Shown piece after piece: positions 1-11,914 of a stretch of DNA of 64,000 nt; within the stretch, counting starts at the first letter, position 1, and each line of letters begins with the position of its first letter. The stretch is from the NCBI GenBank assembly GCA_964017045.1, contig OZ024811.1, positions 16,452,312-16,516,311 of the forward strand, given 5' to 3'. The stretch comes from Omphiscola glabra (Eukaryota > Mollusca > Gastropoda > Lymnaeidae). The notes under the pieces were generated by a model. It was not told where the DNA came from. It saw only the letters and a program-made list of their open reading frames with translations, and did no database searches. Position numbers and translations under genes: made by a program.

Positions 1-223
1 TAATCCTCAGTGCGTCATCAATTTGCGCCCGCATCTTCAGACTTGTGGTGTTTCGTAAATCAACCATCGCGGCCACAAGGTCTGGGAATTCCAACAACGT
101 CACTCTGACGTCACTGTACTGCGCTAAAGAGTTGATACACCGGACGGCACTGGCGTTTTCCTTTGGATTTTTATGACGTACCATGTTCACCAATGCTGAC
201 AGCGCACCTTCTTTGTGTGCAAT
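1..223 (-). CDS. Gene A exon 8, armadillo-like (partial)
   Basis: Opens after an AG acceptor (gtgactag, exon edge at 223) and is open to the window edge. It holds an armadillo-like helical repeat with a VNMVRH helix, an AVRCINSLAQ helix and a LVAAMV helix. Closely similar to gene B exon 8. Confidence 0.85.
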   Translation of the reverse strand, partial: MAHKEGALSALVNMVRHKNPKENASAVRCINSLAQYSDVRVTLLEFPDLVAAMVDLRNTTSLKMRAQIDDALRI

Positions 224-3096
224 CTAGTCACATGAGAAATAATGTATCAAATTATTTTGTTACGTCCAGTAAGACTGCCGGAATAAACTAAACGTTATTC
301 TCATCACACAACTGTACAGTTATGTAAGGAAATGAATTTTGTGATACTCGTTTTCACAAAATATTATATAATCATTTAATTATTATTAATAAAAAATATA
401 TATACACCTTAGATCTATTTGACATTTTTATTGTCAACTTTGTCAATCCATCTGCCAATTCGGACAAACTCATAGTGTTACTCCTTCTTTCCTTTTTTGT
501 CAAGGCTTCTTGCATATATTTGGTCATCGTGTCAATCACATCTGAGAGAGATAACATTATACATTGTTTAATAATTCCTTGAAGCTTGTTTACATTACAA
601 TTAAACATAAATTCAATTGTGAATAAATAACTGCGTTATAAATTTGATATGCTTAAAATGCACACAAAAAAAAAAAAAAAAAAACAACCTTCAACAATAC
701 CAACTATTTCCATCTATACAAAGATCCATCAATTTATTTCCATCCCTCCATTCATTCATCTATACCGCTCTTACTATATATTTTTCTCTCTTGTGATGAA
801 ATCAAGCCAGGCTGTCCAATTTTATTGATAGTTATGTAGTATGCATAAATTGCTGGAATAAGTCAAAAAACTGTCTGCATTAGTTAAGTTGATTTTATTA
901 TTTCATGTCATCCTTGGCCCAGAAGGTAGCGCATTCTCAAAAGTGTCAAAGACTCGTCTCAGTAACATAATGTGTGTGACTAATTCAAATCTTTCCCTTT
1001 TAAGAGTGATGTGTTAATGTCTCTTGGTCTATTTATCTTTTTTTTTTACTCCATCTGTTTCTTCATTTCTATAATATTTCCCCCTATCTCAATTTTTTCA
1101 CTTTCTTTTCATCTCAATGCCTTTATTTGCATATTTTAATATCTCACTCTTTCTCCCTGTTAAACAATTTCCTCATTTTATTTCCCTTCTTTCTTTCTTT
1201 TTTTAAAATCTCAAAATCATTCCCAATCTTTCTTCCCCGTCTTTATCTATCTTTAGTTATCTCTCCTTTACTTACAGTCTCCGTTATACCTTTCTCTCCC
1301 TTTTCTTTATCTCTATATTGTTTCTTTCTTTCTTCTCTCTGCCCACTCTCTTTTCATGTTCCAACCTCTCTCTCTCTCTCCCTCGTCCGCTCTATCTTAC
1401 ACTCTGTTTAACACTCTTTCACTTTCTCCTTTTCTCTCACTTTCTACCACTTTCTCTTTCTTTCTCTTCCCCATATCTGCAATAAAAAAACAACCAAAAA
1501 AACAAAAACAAATAGAAAGCAAACAAACAACATAACCCCCCTGCCCCCCACAAACATAAGCAATGCAGTTGTCAATGTAATCACTTAATTTTTTTTTACA
1601 CAAGTATTTAAAATTTAGCACCTTGGATGCATGGCTTACTTGGTTCATCTGGCATGGAGCCAAGTTCATGTTCATCCATTGTGTGGACAAGCGACATCGT
1701 TATAAGTATCTCTCGGTAATCGTTGTCGACTTGAGGGAAGTTCATAAGAGCCTGCAGTAAACAGACACAACTTACATGCATTAATTAAGTTACCACTTTT
1801 TCTCCCCTTCAAATATATTGTAAATTCTTTATTTTTAAAACGATGTTTGCTCTATTTGAATTTTGTATAGACATATTTAATCATATCTGCCGTAATAGTA
1901 ATTCCATAGCGAAATAATTTCCCTTAATTTTTTATCATTTTATAGTTTATAAATGAATAGTACATTTTTACCGCTGTCATCATGTCGTGTGTATGGATAT
2001 AATAGATAAGAAAAGGCGTGTCTGCTGTTTAAAAAGAGAAGGGTCTCTCACTAAAAAAAAACCGAAACTGTGTTGTGTATTTGTGTTCATTTCAAACAGA
2101 AAGGCTTTGAAGTGAGCTGCCAATTAAAATATTTTAAAAATTAATTATAAAGTTTTGATTCTTTGAAAGCTCAAAACGGCCAACAATAATACATGAACAA
2201 AGAAATTAACATGTATTAAACTTTCTTATATTTACATACGAGGGTACTCAAAATACAAGAGGAGGCATTTTCTTCAAGTGTCAAGTTTTAAAAATCTATT
2301 ATTAGAACTATACGAAATGATGAATGTTTTGAACGCTTCATACCAGTGGCGTAGTGAGGGGGGCAAGGGGGCATCATGCCCCGGGCGCTACTCACACAGG
2401 GGCGCCAAATGGTATATTTTACTATAATATTGTATGGTTTTCGAATGGGGGGGGGCGCTAAAAAGGTATTGGGGGGCGCTAAAAAGGTATTGTGCCCCGG
2501 GCGCGATTTAAGCTCGCTACGCCACTGCTTCATATACAACAAGAATTAACATTTATGTTTTTTAATAAAAGAAGAAAAATGTCTATTTCCATACCTGTTT
2601 TATCTCGTTAAATTTCTGCTTTGTCTTGGAGTCTGAGTTGTGGGCCATGTTGTAAACCAGTTCAAAGACGTCATTCATAATCATTGAAACTGCCTGGAAA
2701 CACAAAAATTAACGAAAATGTGTAGGAAATGAAATAAATTTATATTTGCTTAAATGGGTCTAGAATCCCATGTGCTTAGTGGCCATTTTAGAATTAAACT
2801 CTCACGCAGCAGGAGCAGGGAAATATAAATAACACAGAAATGAAAATTTAGAGTGAGAGAACGGTAAGAGAGAGTGTGAGAGAATGAGAGATAGAAAGCG
2901 AACGAGCGATAGAAAGAAAGAGAAATAGAGAGATATAGAGTAAGAGAGAATAGAGAGAGACAAAAATAGAGAGATAGAAAGAGAGATAGAGAAAGAGAGA
3001 GAGAGAGAGAAAAAAAGGAGAGAGCGATAGAAGAGAGAGAGAGAGAAAGAGAGATAAAATAAATAGAGGGAAAGAGATAGCAATAATGAGAGTATT

Positions 3097-3174
<78 letters not shown>

Positions 3175-6100
3175 GGAATCGTGGCCAAGTGTCTGACGTG
3201 AAGAAATATGAGGAAATGAAAATATCAATACACAAGTGAACAAAGAAAAAATAACCCAATTATTATAAAAAAACTACATATTTTTAAATTAATACTGTAG
3301 TACTTCATTTACCGTATAAATATTTTATGTAAAAATATACTTTGAAATTACCTGTTCGTTTAAATATCCACGATAACTTATCTCTGTTATCTGTGCAGAT
3401 AGAGTGGTAAGTAGTCCAACATCGGCCAAATACTGCATGGGGAAAGAATAGTATCTATGTCAAAATATATCTATTTCAATATTAACATAGGGTTTTCGCA
3501 TATTTGTGAATAAATATGTACGATTATAAGATAGACGTATGGATGGATAGATGGAGTTATTTAGAAGGATAGATGATGGATAGATGGGTGATGTATTGTT
3601 GTTGTTCGTCCGTCAAATCGACTAGGACCATCCAGTCATCCGGTTAAGGTAGTCGGTTACGGTGGATTCGTAGGTGGCTTGCCAATCCTATACTTGCTCG
3701 GAATAGTCTGTGGCACCGCGGGCAGGGGATAGTTGGTGCAGTCGTGGATTTAATAATGTTCTTTCGGGCTTGCCTGCGTGTCTCAATGGTGGCCATCCTA
3801 ATGGCTTCATAAGATTTAGCCCCTATCTTGACCGCTGATCTCCACGTGACTCTGTCCTGAGCTGTCTGCTACCATTTAGTGGGGTCGATGCTGAAGGCCT
3901 TTAGTGCCACTTTCAGTGACTATTTGTAACGTTTTCTTTTGACCTCCTTGGGTGCGCTTGCCTGTCGTGAGATCACCATAGATTATTTGTTTAGGGAGCC
4001 GGTGGTCTTCCATACGGGCAACGTGTCCCATCCAATGGAGTTGATACTGCATCAGGGTGGTGAAGATACTAGGTATGTTCGCTCTAGCGAGAACCTCTGT
4101 GTCAGGAACTTTGTCTTGCCAACTGATGCCGAGGAGTTTCCTGAGGCTGGTTGTGTGAAAATGGTTCAGTTTTTTGGCGTGACGCTGGTATAGACTGTCC
4201 ACGTTTCACATCCGTAGAGCAATGTCGAGATGACTGCTGCGCTATAGACCTTGATATTCGTTTCCCGTCTGATACCTCTCCTGTCCCAAACAGTGATGCG
4301 GAGCCTGACAAATATGGCACTAGCTTTTGCAGGTCTGGCATACATTTCATCATCCATGATGACAGATCTGGAAAGGGTGCTGCCCAAGTAAGTAAATTTA
4401 TCCACCGCGTTAAGACGCTGTCCGCAGATGATGATATTGGGTTCAGCGTAGGGCCTACTGGGAGCTGGTTGATCCAACACCTCAGTCTTCTTCGTGCTGG
4501 TTGTTAGGCCAAAGTTGTTGCAGGCCTCAGAGAAGATATCAGCGCTTTGTTGCATGGCGGCTTCAGAGTCAGCATTGAGGGCACAATCGTCCGCAAACAG
4601 AAGCTCGTTGATGGTGGTATGTTTGACCTTTGTTTTAGCTTGAAGCCTCTTTAGGTTGAAGACAGATCCATCGGTGCGGAAATGGCATATGTATAAATGG
4701 CTGATGGATAGGTGGGTGATTGGCACGTGGATGATGAATAGTTGGGTGAAGGATGGGTGGGTGATTGATATGTGGGTGAAGAATGGATGCAATCAATAAA
4801 ACATAAATGAATAAAGATAATAAAGAAACTATTTATTACTGACCAAGGCAAATGTTTTACTGTAATCACTATATGATATTGTTGTTTTCAGTGTAATTCT
4901 TGTCAGGGCGTACACATTGTTGCACTCGAGTGCATCTTGAAGTTTAACTCTTCCAACTTCAGCTACGATGTTGAATATATCTGGAGATAAATAATTCGAT
5001 TTAACGGAATATAAATAGATATGCAATATAAGAGTTAGGGCATTAAATTTAGATATAAAATATTAGAGCAAGGGCAACAAATTTGGATATAAAATATTAG
5101 AGAAAGGGCATTAAATTTGGCTATAAAATATTAGAGAAAGGGCATTTAATTTAGATATAAAATATTAGAGAAAGGGCATTAAATTTGGCTATACAATATT
5201 AGAGAAAAGGCATTTTATTCAGATATATAATATTAGAGAAAGGGCATTAAATTTGGCTATAAAATATTAGAGAAAGGGCATTGAATTTAGATAGAAAATA
5301 TCAGATTCAACTCGCAGTATGCATAAAATCTAGTCACAAAATGCTCTATAGAAACTAAACATGCTATAGAACACACGTCAGAACACATCATTAATGACAA
5401 CAAGGCTGAATGACTAACACTTTAGAACACATCACCTACGACAAAATGGCTGAATGACTAACACTTTAGAACACATCACCTACGACAAAATGGCTGAATG
5501 ACTAACACGCTAGAACACATCACCTACGACAAAATGGCTGAATGACTAACACGCTAGAACACATCACTTACGACAAAATGGCTGAATGACTAACACGCTA
5601 GAACACATCACCTACGACAAAATGGCTGAATGACTAACACGCTAGAACACATCACTTACGACAAAATGGCTGAATGACTAACACGCTAGAACACATCACC
5701 TACGACAAAATGGCTGAATGACTAACACGCTAGAACACATCACTTACGACAAAATGGCTGAATGACTAACACGCTAGAACACATCACCTACGACAAAATG
5801 GCTGAATGACTAACACTTTAGAACACATCACTTACGACAAAATGGCTGAATGACTAACACGCTAGAACACATCACTTACGACAAAATGGCTGAATGACTA
5901 ACACGCTAGAACACATCACTTACGACAAAATGGCTGAATGACTAACACGCTAGAACACATCACCTACGACAAAATGGCTGAATGACTAACACTTTAGAAC
6001 ACATCACTTACGACAAAATGGCTGAATGACTAACACTTTAGAACACATCACTTACGACAAAATGGCTGAATGACTAACACTTTAGAACATATCACTTACG

Positions 6101-9100
6101 ACAACAAGACAGAATGCTGAAAGAAACAAGAAAGTAAAGCAGGGGGAAGAAAGATATACAATCAGTCTAACTCTAACGTTTAATAAAAAAAATATTCACT
6201 ATTCAATTCAAGTTCAAGCAGGAACACAATGAGCCTAATTGTATTGTCAATGAATTTTTATTTGGCCTAAGTACGTATATTACAGTGTTTTTTTTAAAAA
6301 CGCGTGTACCTCTTGTCCCAACTGATCACCAAAAAAGAAAGTGGAAAGTACCCCCCCCCCCCCCACACACACTTCTTTTTCAACCCTCCAGAAGGAGAAG
6401 CTTTAAAAAAATCATCCAAGCCAAAAACAAATAAATAAATAAATATATATATTTAATTTCACGGCTGTATTCGATGTAGTAGAATACGATTTACGATAAA
6501 TGAAATCGATTTGTTCTTTAAGATATGACACACAACATAGGCAAACATAAAGCTAAATCCTGTATACCACCATCATCCACTTTAAAAAAAAAACTAAACC
6601 AAAAAAACAAAACGTAAATATATGTTCTTTCTCAGACACTAAAATATACAAACTCCACCCCCCTTTTTTTTTTACAATTTAGCGCTATCTTCATGTTGGT
6701 ATTGAAACTACGGAATAGATTAATTTATCGTGATATTATTTCTATTTCATACGTGCATTTCTGATTTCAAAATATATTTTTAAAAAATGAATATTTGAAA
6801 TTTATTGAATGTAAAGGAGGAAACGGAAAAAAAGGCAGGCTACAAAAGCACAAAAAAAAAATTCATCAAAGAAAAGCTTCGATAAATGAAAAAAAAAATG
6901 TTTCGAAGAATAAGGGAAAGAAAAGAAAAAATGAACACCGGCGTGTTTAAAAAGATGAAGATTTTAGCAAGCCTCCCCCCCCACCCCCCAAATAAAAAAA
7001 AAACCCAACAAAAACAACTAAAAAGTAAAATGAACTAAAAAAATGCAGGTAGTGAATTAGTGCTGTTACCACTAGAACAGCTGAGTGAGCTACCAAATTG
7101 TTTACTGTTACTTGATATTCAACTATAATTTAACATGTATAAACATGCAGTTGTTTGCCTTTAAATAATATATAAAAAGACATTGAAAATTGTAAATCTT
7201 TATTTTTTTTTAACCCTCGTTTTTTTCTATCCAATTTCAGTCTAACAATGGTCCTTAAAATGTATTAAATTTAATATGATCCTGGGAGATAAAATGTATG
7301 GATTTGTGTTTCACAGTGTACTTTTACGCTAAAACTTCTATATCTTAGTACATAAATCTTGTGCAAAGTATGTGGACCATAAACCAAGGTAAAAAAAATT
7401 TCAGATGGATATTTTTTTTAAAAGTCTATCAAAATAATGGAAAAGTGAAAGATAGAAATTATCAGCGCGTACCTCATTCAATGTAATATATAACTACATT
7501 TTTTGTTCCTTCCTTTAAGTTTATGGAGTCGTAAACGGAAGTATATAGGCGGCCATTTTATGTTCAGATAGAAGAAATAATATGTCTTTTCGATTGTGTG
7601 TCCGTATGTATGTGCATGCAAGTGTGTATGTGAGTCCGTGTCTGTTTCAATGTCCACATGAGTGTGTCCATGTGTGTGTGTGTTGCTTCATGATTATAAA
7701 TTAATTTTTAAATACACAAAGAGTAGCGTGCAATTAAACAATATAAACAAGTATATAAAAAAGCCAAACAGAACACAAAAAACAACAACAACAAAAACTA
7801 AACAAAAAGATAACAACAACAAAATAAAGGTGACAGTGTAATCACTATCCAGGTAGTAAGTGTTAAATATGTCAATACATACAATTTAATCTGTGAAATG
7901 CTCTGTTCGGAAGAAAATTGCAAAAGATCAATAGATTCACACTACAATAGTTTGTACCGTAAGATTGTACTCTATCAAATTCATTAAAACGCCGGCTCGT
8001 TTGCAAAATCGTTATGTTCTATAAAAGTTTTCTTACCATTGTAATTAATATCCACCAACAGATCGCCGATTTTTTCCTTCATTTCATCGGCGAAGTAAAA
8101 CTGTAGAACAAACAGGCTGTACTGGAAACCAAACGCTGCCTCGCTGATGTACTTTCTTTCAGACTTCAGCTGTTCTACGAGACACTGCACAACAGCTTCA
8201 ACTTCATTCTTCGACAGATGCACGTGCTCTTGACTTTGAAGCTCACAGTTTGCGTTCTGTGCATGTAGTTTAACATAACTATTTTAAAATCCCTCGTATA
8301 CAAATATAAAGTCTATTTAAAGTAATTGCCTAACGACATAAACAAATACCTAAAGGTCTACGGAAGTTCAGTTGTTTCCCATTACGCGATGTACGTGTTG
8401 TTTTCCAGAACAATATGCAAGTGTTGTTGCCCAGTATGTTATGGAAGTTTAATTTTTGCCCAGTATGCCATGAAAAGCAATTGCTACGCTGTACGTTATG
8501 AAAGTTATTTTTGTCCCGTATGAAGTGACAGTCAATTGTTGTCCAGTTCGATATGAAAGTTTGTTGCCCATTACGATATCAAAGTAAATGTGTTGTGTTG
8601 CCAATAAAAGTTTGTTACCAAGTACGCTATGGATTTTGCCCAGTACGCTATGGAAGTCAATTGTTGCCCAGTACGCTATGAAAGTCAATTGTTGCCCAGG
8701 ATGCTATGGGAGTCAATTGTTGCCCAGTACGCTGCTCGTCTTCTTGTCTATGTGTGTCTCGACCAACCCAGGTTTTCTGTAACACGATCCCATACACACG
8801 CAGGGACACACATCCAGTCTCACACATACACGCATGCTCCATGCGCATGTACAAAAGACGGCGGCGCTAATTCACATACTCACAGACACACATTTACAGA
8901 AATTTTAAAAATATTTATTTGTGAATGACTACATGCTAAAGTAGGAGACATCTACGTTGTATACCCGCGTAATGTAACAGGTGCTTGTTCAGACTGACAT
9001 ATTCGGTCTTATCGGTGTTGAAAAGAATCTCTTTCATTCTAATCATTGAACTCATCTACCACACTCTCTAGAACCGAATTTACTGATTCTGTTTAAGGTT

Positions 9101-9768
9101 TAATTTACCGGGTCTTCAAAAATTAAATAGACGTCAAATATTTTTTAAAAACATTTTTGATTGATAATAAAACTTATTCAGGTATATAATCATACTTTTT
9201 ATTTAGACTTACTAGCAAAACAAATCTAATCAAAACTGCACACATTTTTGTCTCTTTTTAATGGATTAACCATGTTATGTAATTAATGGGGTTGCAGACA
9301 AAGTTATTTAATCATTTTTATTAATTAAAAAATGAATATATAACTCAATTTTAAAATTATTTAATTATTATTTTTTTTTTAAATTACCACATTTCTTAAA
9401 TAACAGACTTCAACAGATTTGAAAAAAATTACCTTAAAAGCACATTCAATAACAATAGCGAATTTTTTAATGAACACTTGATAGTATCTAGCGGCATCTT
9501 TCCCGATCTCATCCGGTGAACTCATCAAAGAAGCATTTTTGAATGTGTGCTCCATATTGTAAATAGCAAGGTCAGGGTTGAATGTGACGCCACGGAATTC
9601 AAGATAGCGTGTCAAAAACCGTTCGTCATCGATGTAGTTTAGGTGAACGTTAGTGTGAGCACGACAGGCTTTGACGAAGCTGTGGAACCCTTCCTCTACA
9701 AGTCTGTGTTGTAGACGGGCTTCTTCTTGTGTCATTTTCTGGGTGTGTTAGTGCGTTTGACCTTGGTA
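1..9768 (-). CDS. Gene A: ARM-like protein, probable CARD adaptor, exons 1-8 (3' end off window)
   Basis: Paralogue of gene B read on the minus strand; it leaves the window at base 1 inside exon 8. Coding exons are 9735-9433, 8256-8037, 4980-4844, 3432-3352, 2693-2595, 1751-1640, 541-408 and 223 to the edge. All internal junctions are GT-AG, and the reading frame closes through every one (303, 220, 137, 81, 99, 112, 134 nt), giving about 436 residues here. Exon 8 has an armadillo-like pattern (ALSALVNMVRH, then SAVRCINSLAQ, then LVAAMV); I count 54 of 74 residues identical to gene B exon 8. By analogy with gene B, linker exons and a C-terminal CARD should follow to the left of the window; that is inference. 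The start is the ATG at 9735 (MTQEEARLQHRL), matching MSEEETLLQHRL in gene B. An AG 33 bases upstream (exon edge 9768) could join a 5'UTR exon. No frame break is visible, so it looks functional. Confidence 0.82.
408..541 (-). CDS. Gene A exon 7
   Basis: 134 nt, four codons shorter than gene B exon 7. Encodes VIDTMTKYMQEALTKKERR and then MSLSELADGLTKLTIKMSN. Acceptor tctctcag, donor gtgtat. Confidence 0.85.
1640..1751 (-). CDS. Gene A exon 6
   Basis: 112 nt, the same length as gene B exon 6. Encodes ALMNFPQVDNDYREILITMS and then LVHTMDEHELGSMPDEPS. Donor gtaagc, acceptor ctgcag. Leaves phase 1. Confidence 0.83.
2344..2527. mobile_element. hAT-type MITE, copy 1
   Basis: A 184-bp element with terminal inverted repeats cagtggcgtag and ctacgccactg. 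It is flanked by near-identical 8-base duplications, cttcatac at 2336-2343 and cttcatat at 2528-2535. The inside holds ggggcgctaaaaaggtatt motifs and no coding sequence. It lies in intron 5 of gene A. Related copies are at 14312-14486 and 58183-58373, and the larger hAT at 38998-40898 has the same end sequence. Confidence 0.85.
2595..2693 (-). CDS. Gene A exon 5
   Basis: 99 nt, the same length as in gene B and in copy C. Encodes AVSMIMNDVFELVYNMAHNS, then DSKTKQKFNEIKQ. Donor gtatgg, acceptor tttccag. Confidence 0.83.
2850..3171. repeat. GA/TC microsatellite and imperfect purine tract
   Basis: About 320 bases of GAGAGA and close variants, with a perfect GA run at about 3101-3170, inside intron 4 of gene A. 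The long serine/leucine open frames on the other strand are products of this repeat. Confidence 0.95.
3352..3432 (-). CDS. Gene A exon 4
   Basis: 81 nt, the same length as gene B exon 4. Encodes YLADVGLLTTLSAQITEISY and a short tail ending in NEQ. Donor gtaatt, acceptor ccatgcag. It was found by alignment to gene B. Confidence 0.82.
3597..4670 (-). pseudogene. LINE reverse transcriptase fragment (C-terminal half)
   Basis: Minus-strand remains of a non-LTR retrotransposon. The RT palm motif FADD is encoded at 4597-4586 within ELLFADDCALNAD; next come a KTEVL stretch, FTYLGSTLSR and LLYGCETWTVY. A C-terminal part reads LRKLLGISWQDKVPDTEVL, HWMGHVARMEDHRLPK and GKRTQGG. Frame breaks separate these blocks near 4160-4200 and 3900, so it is dead. 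The endonuclease and N-terminal RT are missing (5' truncation). It sits between two GGAT-rich microsatellites inside intron 3 of gene A. The clade is not certain. Confidence 0.85.
4680..4795. repeat. GGAT/GGTG-rich degenerate microsatellite
   Basis: Repeated ggatgg, gggtgattg and gatgaat motifs. A similar stretch lies at 3535-3595 on the other side of the LINE fragment, so the LINE may have inserted into this repeat. Confidence 0.7.
4844..4980 (-). CDS. Gene A exon 3
   Basis: 137 nt, the same length as gene B exon 3. Acceptor ttatctccag, donor gtcagt. Encodes DIFNIVAEVGRVKLQDALEC, then NNVYALTRITL. Confidence 0.85.
5038..5305. repeat. 34-bp tandem repeat
   Basis: About eight units of 34 bases, each with gggcattaaatttggctat and then ataaaatattagagaaa, alternating between ggcta and agata variants. 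In intron 2 of gene A. Confidence 0.9.
5381..6117. repeat. 44-bp satellite array
   Basis: About 16 to 17 head-to-tail 44-base units containing gaacacatcacctacgacaa and atggctgaatgactaacac. The variants cct/ctt and gcta/ttta mix along the array. It ends in two decayed units. In intron 2 of gene A. Confidence 0.95.
6118..8036. other. Rest of gene A intron 2
   Basis: AT-rich DNA with several poly(A), poly(C) and short tandem tracts, including poly(C) at about 6351-6364 and TG-rich DNA at about 7600-7682. I find no exon, element ends or conserved frame here. Confidence 0.6.
8037..8256 (-). CDS. Gene A exon 2
   Basis: Acceptor cag before 8256 and donor GTAAGA at 8036. It encodes LSKNEVEAVVQCLVEQL, then SERKYISEAAFGFQYSL, and ends NYNG. 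It aligns along its length with gene B exon 2 and with the broken copy C exon 2. Two extra codons (NA) at its 5' edge compared with gene B. Confidence 0.85.
8362..8735. repeat. Degenerate 28-bp tandem repeat
   Basis: Units near gttgcccagtacgctatg followed by gaagtcaatt, most regular at about 8630-8735 (28-base period) and decayed towards 8362. It lies in intron 1 of gene A just before the exon 2 acceptor. The short cysteine/tyrosine open frames over it come from the repeat. Confidence 0.8.
9433..9735 (-). CDS. Gene A exon 1 (residues 1-101)
   Basis: Starts at the ATG at 9735 and ends at a GT donor (aag then gtaatt) at 9432. It matches gene B exon 1 in motifs such as LQHRL, DRFL/ERFL, YLEFRGV and SLMS. 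Predicted helical, with no signal peptide. Phase 0 at its 3' end. Confidence 0.85.
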
Positions 9769-11914
9769 CTGTCTAAAAGATAACATTTCAGCTTGATTTT
9801 TAACTTAGTTCTTAAGAGACATGTTTTATTTAGCAGTATTTCTAAAGATATAAATGTGACGTATATGGCTGAATTTTAAGAACAATCAATATTCAACGAA
9901 TACCCCGATAAATGTGCTTTACATGAGCCATAAAGAGCGGCACGCTTTCTAGAATATATTTAATAATAAATCCCGAAGGGAACTTGTTTGTGCGCCCCAC
10001 TATCATTGAGCAGCATGCTGAGCTCTCATTCGCTGCTTCCACCTTCGTGCACCCAAGAGAACACAATCGTCACACATCGTGTTTTGTGCCGTGCTGTTTG
10101 TCGACCGTAATTTATACACGTAACGTTGTTGCGTTGCCTTAGTTAGTGTGTATACATATCCTATACACATTTCAGTTTAGCTAAACTGACTTAAAATATG
10201 ATAACAATTATTGTGACAGCTATAACTTTTAGCTGACGTTTAGTGATAGATGTTCCGTTATAGGAGTACAATATATCTAAATCTGTCCGAATAATGTGAT
10301 GTATATCAAGTTGTGCTAATTTTAGTTATTTTAAATATATACTTACACTTGTCGGATTTCCTGAAAGAAACATCGAAATTTAGAAATGTTTGCGGATCTC
10401 TTGGCTACTTAAGAGTAAGCCATAAAATCAGCTATGTTATGTAATAAGGGTAATATATAATAGTAATGTTAGGTTCACCATAAATCGAGTTATTCGTTAC
10501 AATAACTTAACAAATGACCAATGATAACAATTAAAAATAGACTTTAAACAAGGACACACTACCGGTTCATGGCTAAATTAGCTCTGCCATGCAAGTTTGG
10601 AAATTCCCGTTAGGTTCATAAAATAAAAATTTCTTTATTAAAATGCAATGAATTATGTCACAAAAAATATTGTTTCAAACATTTAAAAATAAGAATAAAA
10701 GAGAATAATCAGTTTATACTTGAAATATATTAGTTAAATGGCTCACCGATAGCTTTCATTTCATATTTTAAGACAAATTTTTCCCTCTACCGTATGATTC
10801 AGTTCGACGCCTCGTCGAGGCGCTAAGAATAATGTTATCTTTCTTTTTCACCCTTGTACTCACCACCCACATCCGGAGCACCAAGTTCCGGCTTCAAAAA
10901 ATACATTTACAAACGTACGTAACATTTTAAAAGGATCTAAATAAAATCGTTAACGGATTATTTTAATGAATCGCTTTTGAGTTTCGTAACTTTAAATAAT
11001 AATAATAATACCATAATTTTAACATTCAAGACACACATGGTGGCACACACTCCTCGCTACAACTAAGTGGGCGACCGAAATCCGAAATCGGCCAACATCA
11101 ACGATTACTGGAAATTTGTTTGAAAGAAATTTCGTCGACGGAAAATTGATCGAACGGAAAATTTGGTCGAATATTTTATTCAGTTCACACATTAACATTT
11201 CTTTTTGAGTGCACTATACTATACAGTAAAACATAATAATGCGTTAATAGGATTCTTTTATTATTACATTAAATTTATTTATAATGTTAATGCACACATA
11301 TTTAAAGCTTATACAGATTTGAATAAAATACAATTTTATAATACAAATACTTATTTTATCATATTTATATTTGTGCCAATTTTTAAATATAATAAAAAAA
11401 ATGTCAATATCAGTGTATTACCTTGCGAACATACTGAACACAGTTGTACAGAACGTTGATGTCACATGGTGTGAATTTTGTTTTGGATGCGAGTTGAATA
11501 GAATCTTTCATGACGCCACCGGATTATTTTATATACTAGGAAACTACCGCCCAATGTAACTGGGATAATTTTGGAAGACATATCGTGCTATTCCACCTGT
11601 TCAAGAGAAGATCTTAACATCTAAAAAGTGCAATTTTTTTTAGAAATGCAACTATATTGAAGGTCTATGTATTGTATCCTCATACGAAAATACGACAAAT
11701 TTCATCACTCTTGTTTTGTCTATTTCGTACATAGGTAATAAGTCATTCGTAAAAAAAAAGAAGAATCTATATATACATATTTACGTTTCTCACATTATTG
11801 GGTTTCGAGAATTATTTCTTCTCAACAATATATTTTTCACGTGAAGAAAACACATTTCCGAAAAATTGTGAAAAAAAAACAATACAAAAATTATAAATGT
11901 AGCATTAACGGATT
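9769..11914. other. Intergenic DNA upstream of gene A
   Basis: AT-rich DNA that should hold the gene A promoter and any 5'UTR exon. A less AT-rich stretch at about 9990-10110 is the most promoter-like piece, but I see no clear TATA or initiator context. cgcctcgtcgaggcg near 10811 is a perfect palindrome. No coding frame is supported. Confidence 0.4.

Noticed and set aside
2802..3243. Two overlapping open frames of about 130 codons rich in Ser and Leu
   Set aside because: They are translations of the GA/TC microsatellite.
5381..6117. Regular array of 44-base units as a possible CRISPR array
   Set aside because: No unique spacers; whole units repeat head to tail, in a eukaryotic intron.
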